A stretch of 64,000 bases of DNA from positions 62,001 through 126,000 of the forward strand of contig CAWBJQ010000006.1 in NCBI GenBank assembly GCA_963789075.1, written 5' to 3'. Source of the DNA: DATATJ01 sp963789075. Lineage in GTDB: Bacteria > Acidobacteriota > Vicinamibacteria > Vicinamibacterales > CAVVIG01. The translations under genes were made by a program, and so were the position numbers. Position 1 is the first letter of the stretch. Each line of letters starts with the position of its first letter. The notes beneath the pieces were generated by a model, which made no database searches, had not been told where the DNA came from, and saw only the letters and a list, made by a program, of their open reading frames with translations. Of this stretch, positions 1 through 9,376 are shown one piece after another.

Positions 1-636
1 GTAACCCGGTCCGGCCGGAGTTCGTCGCAGCGGTCGGCCCTTCACAGGAGTCGGGCGTAGATGAGCACGCAGCGATTACTCGGGTCCTAGTTTTTGGCGG
101 CTCTCAGGGCGCGCACGCAATCAACGTGGCCATGGTGGCGGCAGCGGCGGAGTTGGCGGCCGGCGGAGCGGCTGTGCATCTCACCCACCAGACGGGAGAG
201 CGAGATCTGGAAATGGTGCGCGCCGGCTACCGCGAAGCGGGGATTCAGGCCGACGTCGAGCCGTTCCTCTACGACATGGGGCGCCAGATCGGACGAGCGG
301 ACCTGATCATCTGCCGAGCGGGCGCGACGACGCTGGCGGAGATCACGGCGGCGGGCAAGGCGGCAGTGCTCGTGCCGCTGCCGACGGCGACCGACGATCA
401 TCAGCGCCGCAACGCCGAGGCGCTGGCCGATGCCGGCGCCGCGGAGGTGCTGCTGCAGAGCGGATTGACCGGGCACACGCTGGCAGAGCGGATTCAGGCG
501 CTCGTGGCCGACCCGGAGCGGCGAGCGCACATCGCGACCGCCGCGCGGTCGTTGGCGCGGCCGGACGCGGCCCGCGTGATTGTGGACCGCGCGTTGGAAC
601 TGACGGGAACGAAAGGGAGCAAGGTGCGCCGGACCA

Positions 637-647
<11 letters not shown>
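1..647 (+). CDS. murG: MurG, C-terminal part (gene starts before window)
   Basis: UDP-N-acetylglucosamine:lipid I transferase, which makes lipid II on the inner face of the cytoplasmic membrane. The frame is open from base 3 to the stop at 645-647. It opens with the family motif GNPVR (NPVRPEF visible), followed by FGGSQGA at about 105-125. The C-terminal nucleotide-sugar domain has the CRAGATTLAE loop (about 311-342) and a PLPTATDDHQ segment that matches the conserved PxxxAxxxHQ donor-binding loop. About 215 residues are visible, so roughly the N-terminal 40 percent lies upstream. The stop overlaps the murC start by 11 bases, as expected in a translationally coupled dcw operon. Confidence 0.95.
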
Positions 648-2070
<1,423 letters not shown>

Positions 2071-2103
2071 TCCCGCGCGCGATCACACGCGAGGCGGCCA
2101 GGC

Positions 2104-2982
2104 ATGAGTCCCGTTGCCGCGCCGGCCGACCGCCGCTTCCGCCGGTCGCGCGTGAAGCCTTCGCGCAAACGCCGCACCTGGCGCGCCGCAATCCTGCTGC
2201 CGATCGCACGCTACACCGTGGTGGCGGTGGTGGTCCTCTATGGCATGTCTCGACTGACGCGGATCGCGGCGCACGCGCACGTCCTGCAGATCGATCACAT
2301 CGTCATCCGCGGCAACGAACGGCTGTCCAGAGGCGAGGTGCTCGCGGTCCTGAACGGGCTGCGCGGCGAGAGCCTGGTCTGGACCGATCTCGACGCGTGG
2401 CGCCGGCGGCTGCTGGCTTCTCCATGGGTCCGCGATGCGGCGCTGAGGCGATCGCTGCCGTCGACGGTGGAAGTGGCGATCGCCGAGCGCCAGCCGATTG
2501 GCATCGGCCGGCTTCGCGGCGACATGTACCTCGTGGACGAACGCGGCATCGTGATCGATCAGTTCGGCCCGGAGTACGCGGATCTCGATTTGCCGATCAT
2601 CGACGGCCTGTCGGCGCCGTCCGGCGACAGCGACGGGATGACCGACGATGCGAGGGCCGACCTGGCGGCGCGCGTGATCGCCGCGCTGCGCGCGAAGCCC
2701 GAGATCGCCCGGCGGCTGTCGCAAATCGACGTCGGCCGATCTGCACAACGCCGCGGTGATTCTCGAAAGGCGATCCGGCGGTGATTCACCTCGGCGACGA
2801 CCAGTTCCTGCCGCGGCTGCAGTCGTACCTCGAGCTGTCGAGCGACGCTGCGTGAGCGTGTGCCGGACATCGACTACGTCGACCTCCGGTTCGACGATCG
2901 GATTTACGTGCGCCCCGCGGTTGCGCCTGAGGCGCTGCGGCGCGGCAAGCCGGCCGGCAAAACGGCGAAAGCGAGGCATTAG
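2104..2982 (+). CDS. ftsQ: FtsQ/DivIB cell-division protein (three frame breaks)
   Basis: Bitopic divisome protein linking FtsA/FtsZ to septal peptidoglycan synthesis. A basic cytoplasmic N-terminus (RRSRVKPSRKRRTWR) precedes one transmembrane segment at about residues 31-50. Then comes a POTRA domain (QIDHIVIRGNERLSRGEV) and the beta domain with GDMYLVDERGIVID. Three single-base insertions, near 2741 (GTCGGCC), 2765 (CTCGAAA) and 2842 (TCGAGCG), put the middle and end in other frames. Because there are three, the final frame equals the starting one. Corrected length is 291 residues. The end RFDDRIYVRP is typical of FtsQ. ftsA follows 12 bases after the stop. Confidence 0.88.
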
Positions 2983-2994
2983 GTGGAGGCAGAC

Positions 2995-4233
2995 ATGGCG
3001 CGTAAAGAGCGATATCTGGTCGGCCTCGACGTCGGCACCTCGAAGGTGACGGCGGTCGTCGGCGAGATGCTCGAGGGCCACGGGCTCGACATCGTCGGCC
3101 TCGGCGTGGCCGAGTCGCGCGGCATCCGCCGCGGCGTCGTCGTGAACCTCGAGGCGGCGGTCGATTCGATCAAGAAAGCGATCGAAGAAGCCGAGCTGAT
3201 GGCGGGCGTCGAGATCGACTCGGTGCATCTGGCGCTGTCCGGCCCGCACATCAAGGGGTTCAACAGCCGCGGCGTCATCGCCGTCGCCGGCAAGAATCGC
3301 GAGATCACGCGCGAGGACGTGCGGCGCGCCATCGATGCCGCCAAGGCGGTGTCGCTGCCGACGGGCCGCGAGATCCTGCACGTGCTGCCGCAGGACTTCG
3401 TGGTCGACGAACAGGACGGCATCGGCGCGCCCGTCGGCATGACCGGCGCGCGGCTCGAGGTGAACGTGCACATCGTCACCGGCAGCCAGAGCTCGACGCA
3501 GAACATCGTCGCGTGCGTGAACCGCGCGGGCGTCGAGGTCGCCGAGACCGTCGTCGAGCAGCTCGCCGCCAGCGAGTCGGTGCTGACCGAGGACGAGAAG
3601 GAGCTCGGCGTCGCGCTGGTGGACATCGGCGGCGGGACGACCGACATCGCGATCTACGAGCGCGGCAGCCTCTGGCACACCGCGGTGATCGGCGTCGGCG
3701 GCGATCACTTCACGAACGACATCGCGGTCGGCCTGCGCACGCCGGTGCCGGACGCGGAAAAGATCAAGCGCAAGTGCGGCTGCGCGCTCTCGGGCATGGT
3801 GGACGAAGACGAGACGATGGAAGTGGCGAGCGTCGGCGGGCGGAAGCCGCGCGTGATGGCGCGGCGCATCCTGTCGGAGATTCTCCAGCCGCGCGCGGAA
3901 GAGATCTTCCACCTGGTGTGGGACGAGATCCGGCGCGCCGGGTACGAGAAGAGCCTGAACTCCGGCATCGTGCTGACCGGCGGCGGCGCGATTCTCGACG
4001 GCATGCCGGAGATCGCCGAGCAGATTTTCGACCTGCCGATCCGTCGGGGATGCCCGACGGGCGTCGGCGGCCTGGCGGATCACGTCAACAGCCCGACGTT
4101 CGCGACCGGCGTCGGCCTCGTGCTGTACGGCTACCGTAATTCGCTGGGTGAGTTGGCGCACGCGCCTGTCGGCGCGGGCGCGTTCGTGCGCGTCGCCGGG
4201 CGGCTGCGCGGGCTATTCAAAGAATTCTTCTAA
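2995..4233 (+). CDS. ftsA: FtsA, actin-like membrane anchor of the Z ring
   Basis: ATP-binding actin-family protein that tethers FtsZ to the membrane and recruits later division proteins. The frame is intact. Visible are phosphate-1 LDVGTSKVTAVVGE at the N-terminus, phosphate-2 VDIGGGTTDIAIYE at about residue 206 and the adenosine loop VLTGGGAILDG at about 325. The last residues, AGRLRGLFKEFF, form the amphipathic membrane-targeting helix. ATG 2995 is chosen over an in-frame GTG at 2983 because GGAGG at 2986-2990 is correctly spaced for it and would lie inside the coding region otherwise. The length of 412 residues is standard. ftsZ follows after 15 bases. Confidence 0.96.
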   Translation: MARKERYLVGLDVGTSKVTAVVGEMLEGHGLDIVGLGVAESRGIRRGVVVNLEAAVDSIKKAIEEAELMAGVEIDSVHLALSGPHIKGFNSRGVIAVAGKNREITREDVRRAIDAAKAVSLPTGREILHVLPQDFVVDEQDGIGAPVGMTGARLEVNVHIVTGSQSSTQNIVACVNRAGVEVAETVVEQLAASESVLTEDEKELGVALVDIGGGTTDIAIYERGSLWHTAVIGVGGDHFTNDIAVGLRTPVPDAEKIKRKCGCALSGMVDEDETMEVASVGGRKPRVMARRILSEILQPRAEEIFHLVWDEIRRAGYEKSLNSGIVLTGGGAILDGMPEIAEQIFDLPIRRGCPTGVGGLADHVNSPTFATGVGLVLYGYRNSLGELAHAPVGAGAFVRVAGRLRGLFKEFF

Positions 4234-4248
4234 AGGAGCGACGAGGAC

Positions 4249-5615
4249 ATGGCTCAATATCTCACGCCCGATTCCGACGACAACCGCGAATCGCGGCGCC
4301 TCCGGCTGCGGCTCGACGAAGAGGGCAGCGCCGGCGCCCGGATCAAGGTGATCGGCGTCGGCGGCGGCGGCGGCAACGCCGTGAACCGGATGGCGCAGGT
4401 CGGCCTCGACGGCGTCGAGTTCATCGTCGCCAACACCGACCTGCAGGCGCTGCAGATTCAACGCCGCGCCGGTGAAGATCCAGATCGGCGGCAAGCTGAC
4501 CAAGGGACTCGGCGCCGGCGCCGATCCGAACGTCGGCCGCTCGGCGGCGCTCGAAGACACCGAAAAGCTCATTCAGGCGCTCGACGGCGCCGACATGATC
4601 TTCGTCACGACCGGCCTCGGCGGCGGCACCGGCACCGGCGCCGCGCCGGTGATCGCGAGCCTGGCCAGCGAGCTCGGCGCGCTGACGATCGCGGTCGTCA
4701 CCAAGCCGTTCAAGTTCGAGGGCAAGAAGCGCCTGTTGCAGGCGGAGCGCGGCCTCGAAGCACTGCGCGACTGCGTCGACACGATCATCACGATCCCGAA
4801 CGAGCGGCTGCTCACGATCATCGATCGCGCCACCTCGCTCAACAGCCGCGTTCTGCACGGCGGACGATGTGCTGCGGCAGGCGATTCAGGGGATCTCGGA
4901 TCTGATTCTCGTGCCCGGGCTGATCAACCTCGACTTCGCCGACGTCAAGACGATCATGTCGGGCATGGGCCTCGCGATGATGGGCACCGGCGTCGCGGAA
5001 GGGCAGGATCGCGCCATCGAAGCGGCGCGGCGCGCGATCTCGAGCCCGCTGCTCGAGGGCGCGTCGGTGAACGGCGCGCGCGGCGTCATCATCAACGTCA
5101 CGGGCGGCCCGGACCTGTCGCTCGTCGAGGTGAGCGAGGCGTCGATGATCGTCCAGGAAGCCGCCGACGAGGACGCGAACATCATTTTCGGCGCCGTCGT
5201 CGATCCGACACTGACGGGCAAAGTGAAGATCACCGTGATTGCCACCGGCTTCGGACCGCAGGCGTCCACGCGGCCGGCGCTCTCCGGCTCACAGACGCCG
5301 GTGGACATGTCGCATTATGCCGACCACGCCCGCATGCGTGCAGACGCGGCCACGCTGGCGCAGGCCGCCCAAGCCGAGCGCGCGATGGCGCCGCAGCGGC
5401 TGTCGATCGCGCGCCGCTCACTCCTGGATTTGCCGCTCGCCGTGTCGGGTGGCGCCTCCTCAGCCGGTGGCGGGGCGAACGGCGGGGCGAAGACCGAGCC
5501 GGGGCATGCGGCGCCGGTCGGGCCGCCGACGCTTGACGCCCTCGCGATCGACCAGGAGTCCGAGCTCGGCTCCGCGTTCGATGTGCCTGCGTTCCTGCGG
5601 CGGCAGGAAGGCTAG
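4249..5615 (+). CDS. ftsZ: FtsZ, tubulin-like division GTPase (two frame breaks)
   Basis: Polymerises into the Z ring at midcell. ATG 4249 is preceded by AAAGGAG at 4232-4238. The N-terminal GTPase domain has VIGVGGGGGNAVNRM and the tubulin signature GGGTGTGAAPVIA at about residues 124-136. It continues with NVTGGPDLSLVEV and a long Ala/Pro/Gly linker. The end AFDVPAFLRRQEG is the conserved C-terminal peptide that binds FtsA and ZipA-like partners. Single extra bases near 4463 (ATTCAACGCC) and 4847 (AACAGCCGCG) split the frame into three; both can be removed to give standard FtsZ sequence. Corrected length is 454 residues. Confidence 0.95.
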
Positions 5616-5814
5616 TGGCGAATGAAGGCATCGCAGGCTCAGGCGCGATGCCGTCACATCACGGGTGAGCGGCGTTCACGGTGATACAATGTGTAGATCC
5701 ACGGCACGCGTGAACGCCGGCGTCTGAGCGCCAGCGGCCGCACCGCTCCCACACGCTCGGGCCCGGCCCGACACATTTCGGCGCTGGCCGGCTCCAGCGC
5801 CGTATCGTCCGACC

Positions 5815-7560
5815 ATGCAGTCCTGGGAACAGCGCGAACGCGCACTTTCAACCCTCGCGAAAGAGATCGGCTACACGAAAAAGCCGCACGGCGATCGTCT
5901 GCGCGTGGCGCTCGCGTTTCCGAACACCTACTGGGTCGGGATGTCGAACCTCGGCTTCCAGACCATCTATCGCCTGTTCAACGCCGAAGACGACATCGTC
6001 TGCGAGCGCTTTTTTCTGCCGCCCAAGCAGGAGCTCGCGGAGCTCGTCGCCGCGCGCGCGCCGCTGGTGACGCTCGAGTCTCAGACGCCGGTCGGCGACT
6101 TCGATGTGATCGCGTTCTCCGTGTCGTTCGAGTGGGACTACGTGAACGTGCTCACGCTGCTGCGCATGGCCGGCGTGCCGGCCTACGCCGCCGAACGCAC
6201 CGATCGCCACCCGCTCATCGTCGTCGGCGGGGCGGTGACGTTCGTGAATCCCGAGCCGCTCGCCCCGTTTGCCGACGTGATCGCCGCCGGCGAAGGTGAG
6301 GTGCTCGTGCCCTCGTTCGCCCGCGCGTTCAGTGCGGCGACCGGGCGCGCCGAGCTGCTCCGCCTGCTGTCGCGCGAGCGCGGCTTCTATGTGCCCTCGT
6401 TCTACGAACCGCAGCACGCGGCTGACGGATCGATCGCCGGTTACCAGCCGATTGGCGGCAGCGATGCGCCTGTGCCCGTCAGAAAAGCGGCACTGAAGAC
6501 GACCGACGCGATCGACCCGCCGGCGACGAGCATCTTCACGCCCGACACGGAATTCGGATCGCGGTTCCTGATCGAAGTCGTGCGCGGCTGCGCGAATCTC
6601 TGCCGTTTCTGTTGGGCCGGATACAACTACCTGCCCGTGCGCGCATTTCCCGCCGACCGGATCCTCCAGCTCGCGGAACAGGCGCGCGTGCACTCAAACA
6701 AGGTTGGCCTCGTGTCGATCGCCTTGTGCGATCACCCCGACATCGATCGGATCCTCGCGCGCCTGCTCGAATTGGGCTACGCGATCAGCCCGGCGTCGCT
6801 GCGGCTCGACGACTTGACCGAGTCGATCGTGCGCACGCTGCGCGAGAGCGGCGAGCGGACGATTACCATCGCGCCGGAGACCGGGTCCGACCGCCTGCGC
6901 CGCGTGATCAACAAAACGGTGACGAACGACGAGATCCTGGACCGCGCCGAGCTGATCTTCGCGAACGGCATCGAAAACCTGAAGCTCTATTACATGATCG
7001 GCCTCCCCACCGAGACGGACGAGGACCTCGTCGCCATCCGCGATCTCACGCTCCAGCTCCGCGAGCGGATGATGAAGCATGCGAAGCGGCGCGGACAGGT
7101 CGGGCGCATCATCGGCAGCGTGAACCCGCTCATTCCGAAGCCGGGCACCGCGTACCAGTGGATGCCGATGGAAGATCCCGCCGTCGTGGACCGCAAGATC
7201 AAGCGGCTGCGCAGCCTGACCGCCGGCATCGACAACGTCTACTTCAACATCAAGTCCGAGCGCCACGCGTACTTCCAGGCGCTGCTGTCGCTCGGCGACC
7301 GGCGCGTGGCGTCCGTGATCGCGCGCGCCGAACAGAACGGCCAGAACTGGCGCGCTGCCGTCGCTGACGCCGGGGTGGACGCCGACTTCTTCATTTTCCG
7401 CGACCGCAGCCACGATGCCGCCCTGCCATGGGACATCATCGACGGTGGTATGAAGTCGGCCTTCTTCCACGCCGAATACGACAAGGGCCTGCGTGAAGAG
7501 TGGACGCTCCCGCCGAAGCGCGCCGCGGAAAACGCGAAGCTCCTGCCCGTCATTCAGTAG
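5815..7560 (+). CDS. B12-binding-domain radical SAM protein, uncharacterised
   Basis: 581 residues, intact. The N-terminal part (LRVALAFPNTYWVGMSNLGFQ through GGAVTFVNPEPLAPFADVIAAGEGE) resembles the cobalamin-binding-like domain found before many radical SAM cores. The radical SAM cluster motif CANLCRFC (CxxxCxxC) lies at about residues 258-265, followed by TIAPETGSDRLRRVINK and MIGLPTETDEDL. This matches the family of unknown function often paired with a DUF2344 domain; that domain is not present here or immediately downstream. No good ribosome site precedes ATG 5815. Substrate is unknown. It stands alone, between the ftsZ operon and a convergent small gene. Confidence 0.85.
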   Translation: MQSWEQRERALSTLAKEIGYTKKPHGDRLRVALAFPNTYWVGMSNLGFQTIYRLFNAEDDIVCERFFLPPKQELAELVAARAPLVTLESQTPVGDFDVIAFSVSFEWDYVNVLTLLRMAGVPAYAAERTDRHPLIVVGGAVTFVNPEPLAPFADVIAAGEGEVLVPSFARAFSAATGRAELLRLLSRERGFYVPSFYEPQHAADGSIAGYQPIGGSDAPVPVRKAALKTTDAIDPPATSIFTPDTEFGSRFLIEVVRGCANLCRFCWAGYNYLPVRAFPADRILQLAEQARVHSNKVGLVSIALCDHPDIDRILARLLELGYAISPASLRLDDLTESIVRTLRESGERTITIAPETGSDRLRRVINKTVTNDEILDRAELIFANGIENLKLYYMIGLPTETDEDLVAIRDLTLQLRERMMKHAKRRGQVGRIIGSVNPLIPKPGTAYQWMPMEDPAVVDRKIKRLRSLTAGIDNVYFNIKSERHAYFQALLSLGDRRVASVIARAEQNGQNWRAAVADAGVDADFFIFRDRSHDAALPWDIIDGGMKSAFFHAEYDKGLREEWTLPPKRAAENAKLLPVIQ

Positions 7561-7576
7561 CTAATCGACGCGAGAT

Positions 7577-7879
7577 TCAACTTGCGATGGCTGCCCGCTC
7601 CTCGTACTCCTGAAACGCTTCGAGAATCAGCTCTCGCAGCTTGTTCTGGGCGGTCGTGTCGGTGATCGGGCGCAGCAGCGCGAAGCTGCGCCTCTCGCCG
7701 TTGACGCTATAGCTCCGCGCGGGAAACGTGACGTTCCGTCCCGACCCGCTTCGGCGCTCCCAGATGGCGAAGCCAATCAGGCGCAGTCCGTCGAACGGCC
7801 CTTCGCTGAAGTGCAGCTCCGCCTCGGCGAGCTTTCCGGGCGGATTCCCTCTGTCGTTTGGCGTAATCTTAATCGTCAT
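7577..7879 (-). CDS. Small SpoVG-like protein, function unknown
   Basis: 100 residues starting MTIKITPNDRG. ATG 7879 is favoured over a start 21 bases upstream because AAGGAGA lies 6-7 bases before it. The core (FDGLRLIGFAIWERR, NVTFPARSYSVNGERR, then a charged C-terminal helix with NKLRELILEAFQEYEE) follows the pattern of the SpoVG RNA/DNA-binding fold. In SpoVG a beta sheet with a conserved loop is followed by a helix ending in N-E-Y. That resemblance is by eye and weak. A tandem 13-bp repeat sits just upstream. It is transcribed towards the radical SAM gene, with 16 bp between stops. Confidence 0.6.
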   Translation of the reverse strand: MTIKITPNDRGNPPGKLAEAELHFSEGPFDGLRLIGFAIWERRSGSGRNVTFPARSYSVNGERRSFALLRPITDTTAQNKLRELILEAFQEYEERAAIAS

Positions 7880-7893
7880 GATGCTCTCCTTCC

Positions 7894-7931
7894 GCGGCAC
7901 AGTGTTGTCGCGGCACTGTGTCGCGGCACTG
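7894..7931. repeat. Tandem 13-bp repeat plus inverted copy upstream of the SpoVG-like gene
   Basis: TGTCGCGGCACTG occurs twice in perfect tandem at 7906-7918 and 7919-7931. An inverted partial copy (CGCGGCACAGTG) at 7894-7904 gives a CACAGTG...CACTGTG palindrome (7898-7904 / 7914-7920). It lies 15-52 bases before the start of the minus-strand gene. It could be an operator or a 5'-UTR structure; this is inference. The rest of 7932-8117 shows nothing I can name. Confidence 0.6.
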
Positions 7932-8117
7932 CGTCGCCGCTGGTGGCGCTGACCGCCGGTGATCGGCAGGCGATGCGATCAGAGTCAAGGCGGATGCCAC
8001 GACGCGCGCGCGCGGACGCGGCGGCAACCCACAGCCGGCGCGGCAGTTAGGTCGGCGCGATGGACGTGGCGCCACGAGCGGTTGATGAGACCATCGAGAA
8101 TGACAACGCGCGTTGCC

Positions 8118-8501
8118 TCAAGCCGTGAGGATCAGCACCTGGGCGAGCGCCAGCGCTTCCGCATGCGTGATGGTCAGGAGCGACGAGTGACCACCCATGG
8201 CCGCGAACCGGCGCGCGGCGCCGCCGTGAAACGTCAGCCGCGGCGGCCCGCCGTGCCGCACGACTTCCACATCCCGCCACAACACGCCGTGCGAGTGACC
8301 GGTGCCGAGCGCCTTCATCGCCGCCTCCTTGGCGGCGAACCGGCCGGCGAAATGAATGGCCGGCTCGCGCCGCCGCGTGCAGTACGCAATCTCGCCTTCG
8401 GTGAAGATGCGCCGAAAAAAACGGTCGCCGTACCGTTCGATCGTCGCGGCGATGCGGGCGATGTCGGTGGCGTCGAGACCCAGTCCGATGATGTTTGACA
8501 T
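8118..8501 (-). CDS. acpS: AcpS, holo-[acyl-carrier-protein] synthase
   Basis: Transfers 4'-phosphopantetheine from CoA to apo-ACP in the cytoplasm, activating fatty-acid synthesis. 127 residues from MSNIIGLGLDATDI; the Asp of GLGLDATDI and the Glu of FAAKEAAMKALG are the conserved Mg/CoA-site residues. An in-frame GTG at 8519 would add six residues. The start lies only 8 bases from the divergent pgeF start, so both promoters must overlap coding sequence or transcripts are near-leaderless. No clear ribosome site is visible for either start. Confidence 0.93.
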   Translation of the reverse strand: MSNIIGLGLDATDIARIAATIERYGDRFFRRIFTEGEIAYCTRRREPAIHFAGRFAAKEAAMKALGTGHSHGVLWRDVEVVRHGGPPRLTFHGGAARRFAAMGGHSSLLTITHAEALALAQVLILTA

Positions 8502-8509
8502 GACGAGCA

Positions 8510-9346
8510 ATGCTGCCACAGCCTGACCACGGGTTCGCGTGGGTGCACGCGCCCGGCGGCGACGCGCTCGTGTGCCTCGAGCTCGAGCCGTTCGCGTCGC
8601 ACCTCTTTACGACGCGCGCCTGGCGCCTCGGATCCGCGACGGCGGAACAGCGGGAGAACGCCTGGGCCGACGTGGCCGAGGCTGCCGGCGTCGAGCCGGA
8701 CCGGCTCGTCCGCCTGAACCAGATTCATGGCGCGGCTGTCGTGGTCGTGCGGGGTCCGCGTCCGTCGGTCGAGCTTCCCGCGGCAGATGTTGTCGTCACC
8801 GCCGATACGCAGTCCGCGCTGGCGATTCAAACGGCGGATTGTGTGCCGCTTCTGATCGCCGATCGCCGCACCGGTGCCGTGGCCGCCGCCCATGCCGGCT
8901 GGAGAGGCATCGCCGCGCGCGTGCCGTATGCGGCCATCGCGGCGCTTCGCCGTGAGTTCGGCAGCCAGCCGGACGATCTGATCGCGGCCATCGGTCCGTC
9001 GATTGGTACGTGCTGCTATGAAGTCGGCGGCGACGTTCGCGACGCCTTCGTGGCCGCATCATTCGACGCCGATCAGATCTCGCGGTGGTTCACCGATGCG
9101 CCGAGGCCGACCGCCAGGAACCCTTCGATGCCAGGGCTCTCGCCGACCCGCCGGCCTGAGCACTGGTTTTTCGACGGACCGGGCGCAGTGCGCGATCAGC
9201 TCCACGCGTGCGGTGTGCCCCTGGATCGCGTGTACGCGGCAGATCTTTGCACGGCGAGCCATCCCGAGCTTTGCTCGTATCGCCGCGATGGGTTGGAGGC
9301 CGGACGCATCGCGGCGATGATCCGGCCGCGCGGCGCGCGCCGCTGA
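8510..9346 (+). CDS. pgeF: PgeF/YfiH, multicopper-like purine nucleoside phosphorylase (laccase-domain protein)
   Basis: 278 residues. Family members (YfiH, YlmD, LACC1) are now viewed as purine nucleoside phosphorylase/adenosine deaminase enzymes and have also been linked to peptidoglycan precursor editing. Visible family motifs are NQIHGA (about residue 68), TADCVPLLIAD (about 108), HAGWRG (about 127, with the metal-binding His) and IGPSIGTCCYEVG (about 162). The C-terminal YAADLCTASHPELCSYRRDG is also typical. In Gram-positives this gene (ylmD) sits just after ftsZ next to ylmE/yggS; here the two are 28 kb apart. Divergent from acpS. Confidence 0.92.
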   Translation: MLPQPDHGFAWVHAPGGDALVCLELEPFASHLFTTRAWRLGSATAEQRENAWADVAEAAGVEPDRLVRLNQIHGAAVVVVRGPRPSVELPAADVVVTADTQSALAIQTADCVPLLIADRRTGAVAAAHAGWRGIAARVPYAAIAALRREFGSQPDDLIAAIGPSIGTCCYEVGGDVRDAFVAASFDADQISRWFTDAPRPTARNPSMPGLSPTRRPEHWFFDGPGAVRDQLHACGVPLDRVYAADLCTASHPELCSYRRDGLEAGRIAAMIRPRGARR

Positions 9347-9376
9347 CGCGCCCGCATCGCCGCCCTGATGCGCCCG

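Noticed and set aside
2083..4161. 692-residue open frame on the minus strand across ftsA
   Set aside because: Shadow of GC-rich ftsA coding sequence; composition is His/Arg/Asp rich with no domain, and FtsA on the plus strand is unmistakable.
5675..5690. Promoter with TACAAT (5685-5690) before the radical SAM gene
   Set aside because: No -35 at acceptable spacing; 5616-5814 holds nothing else I can support.
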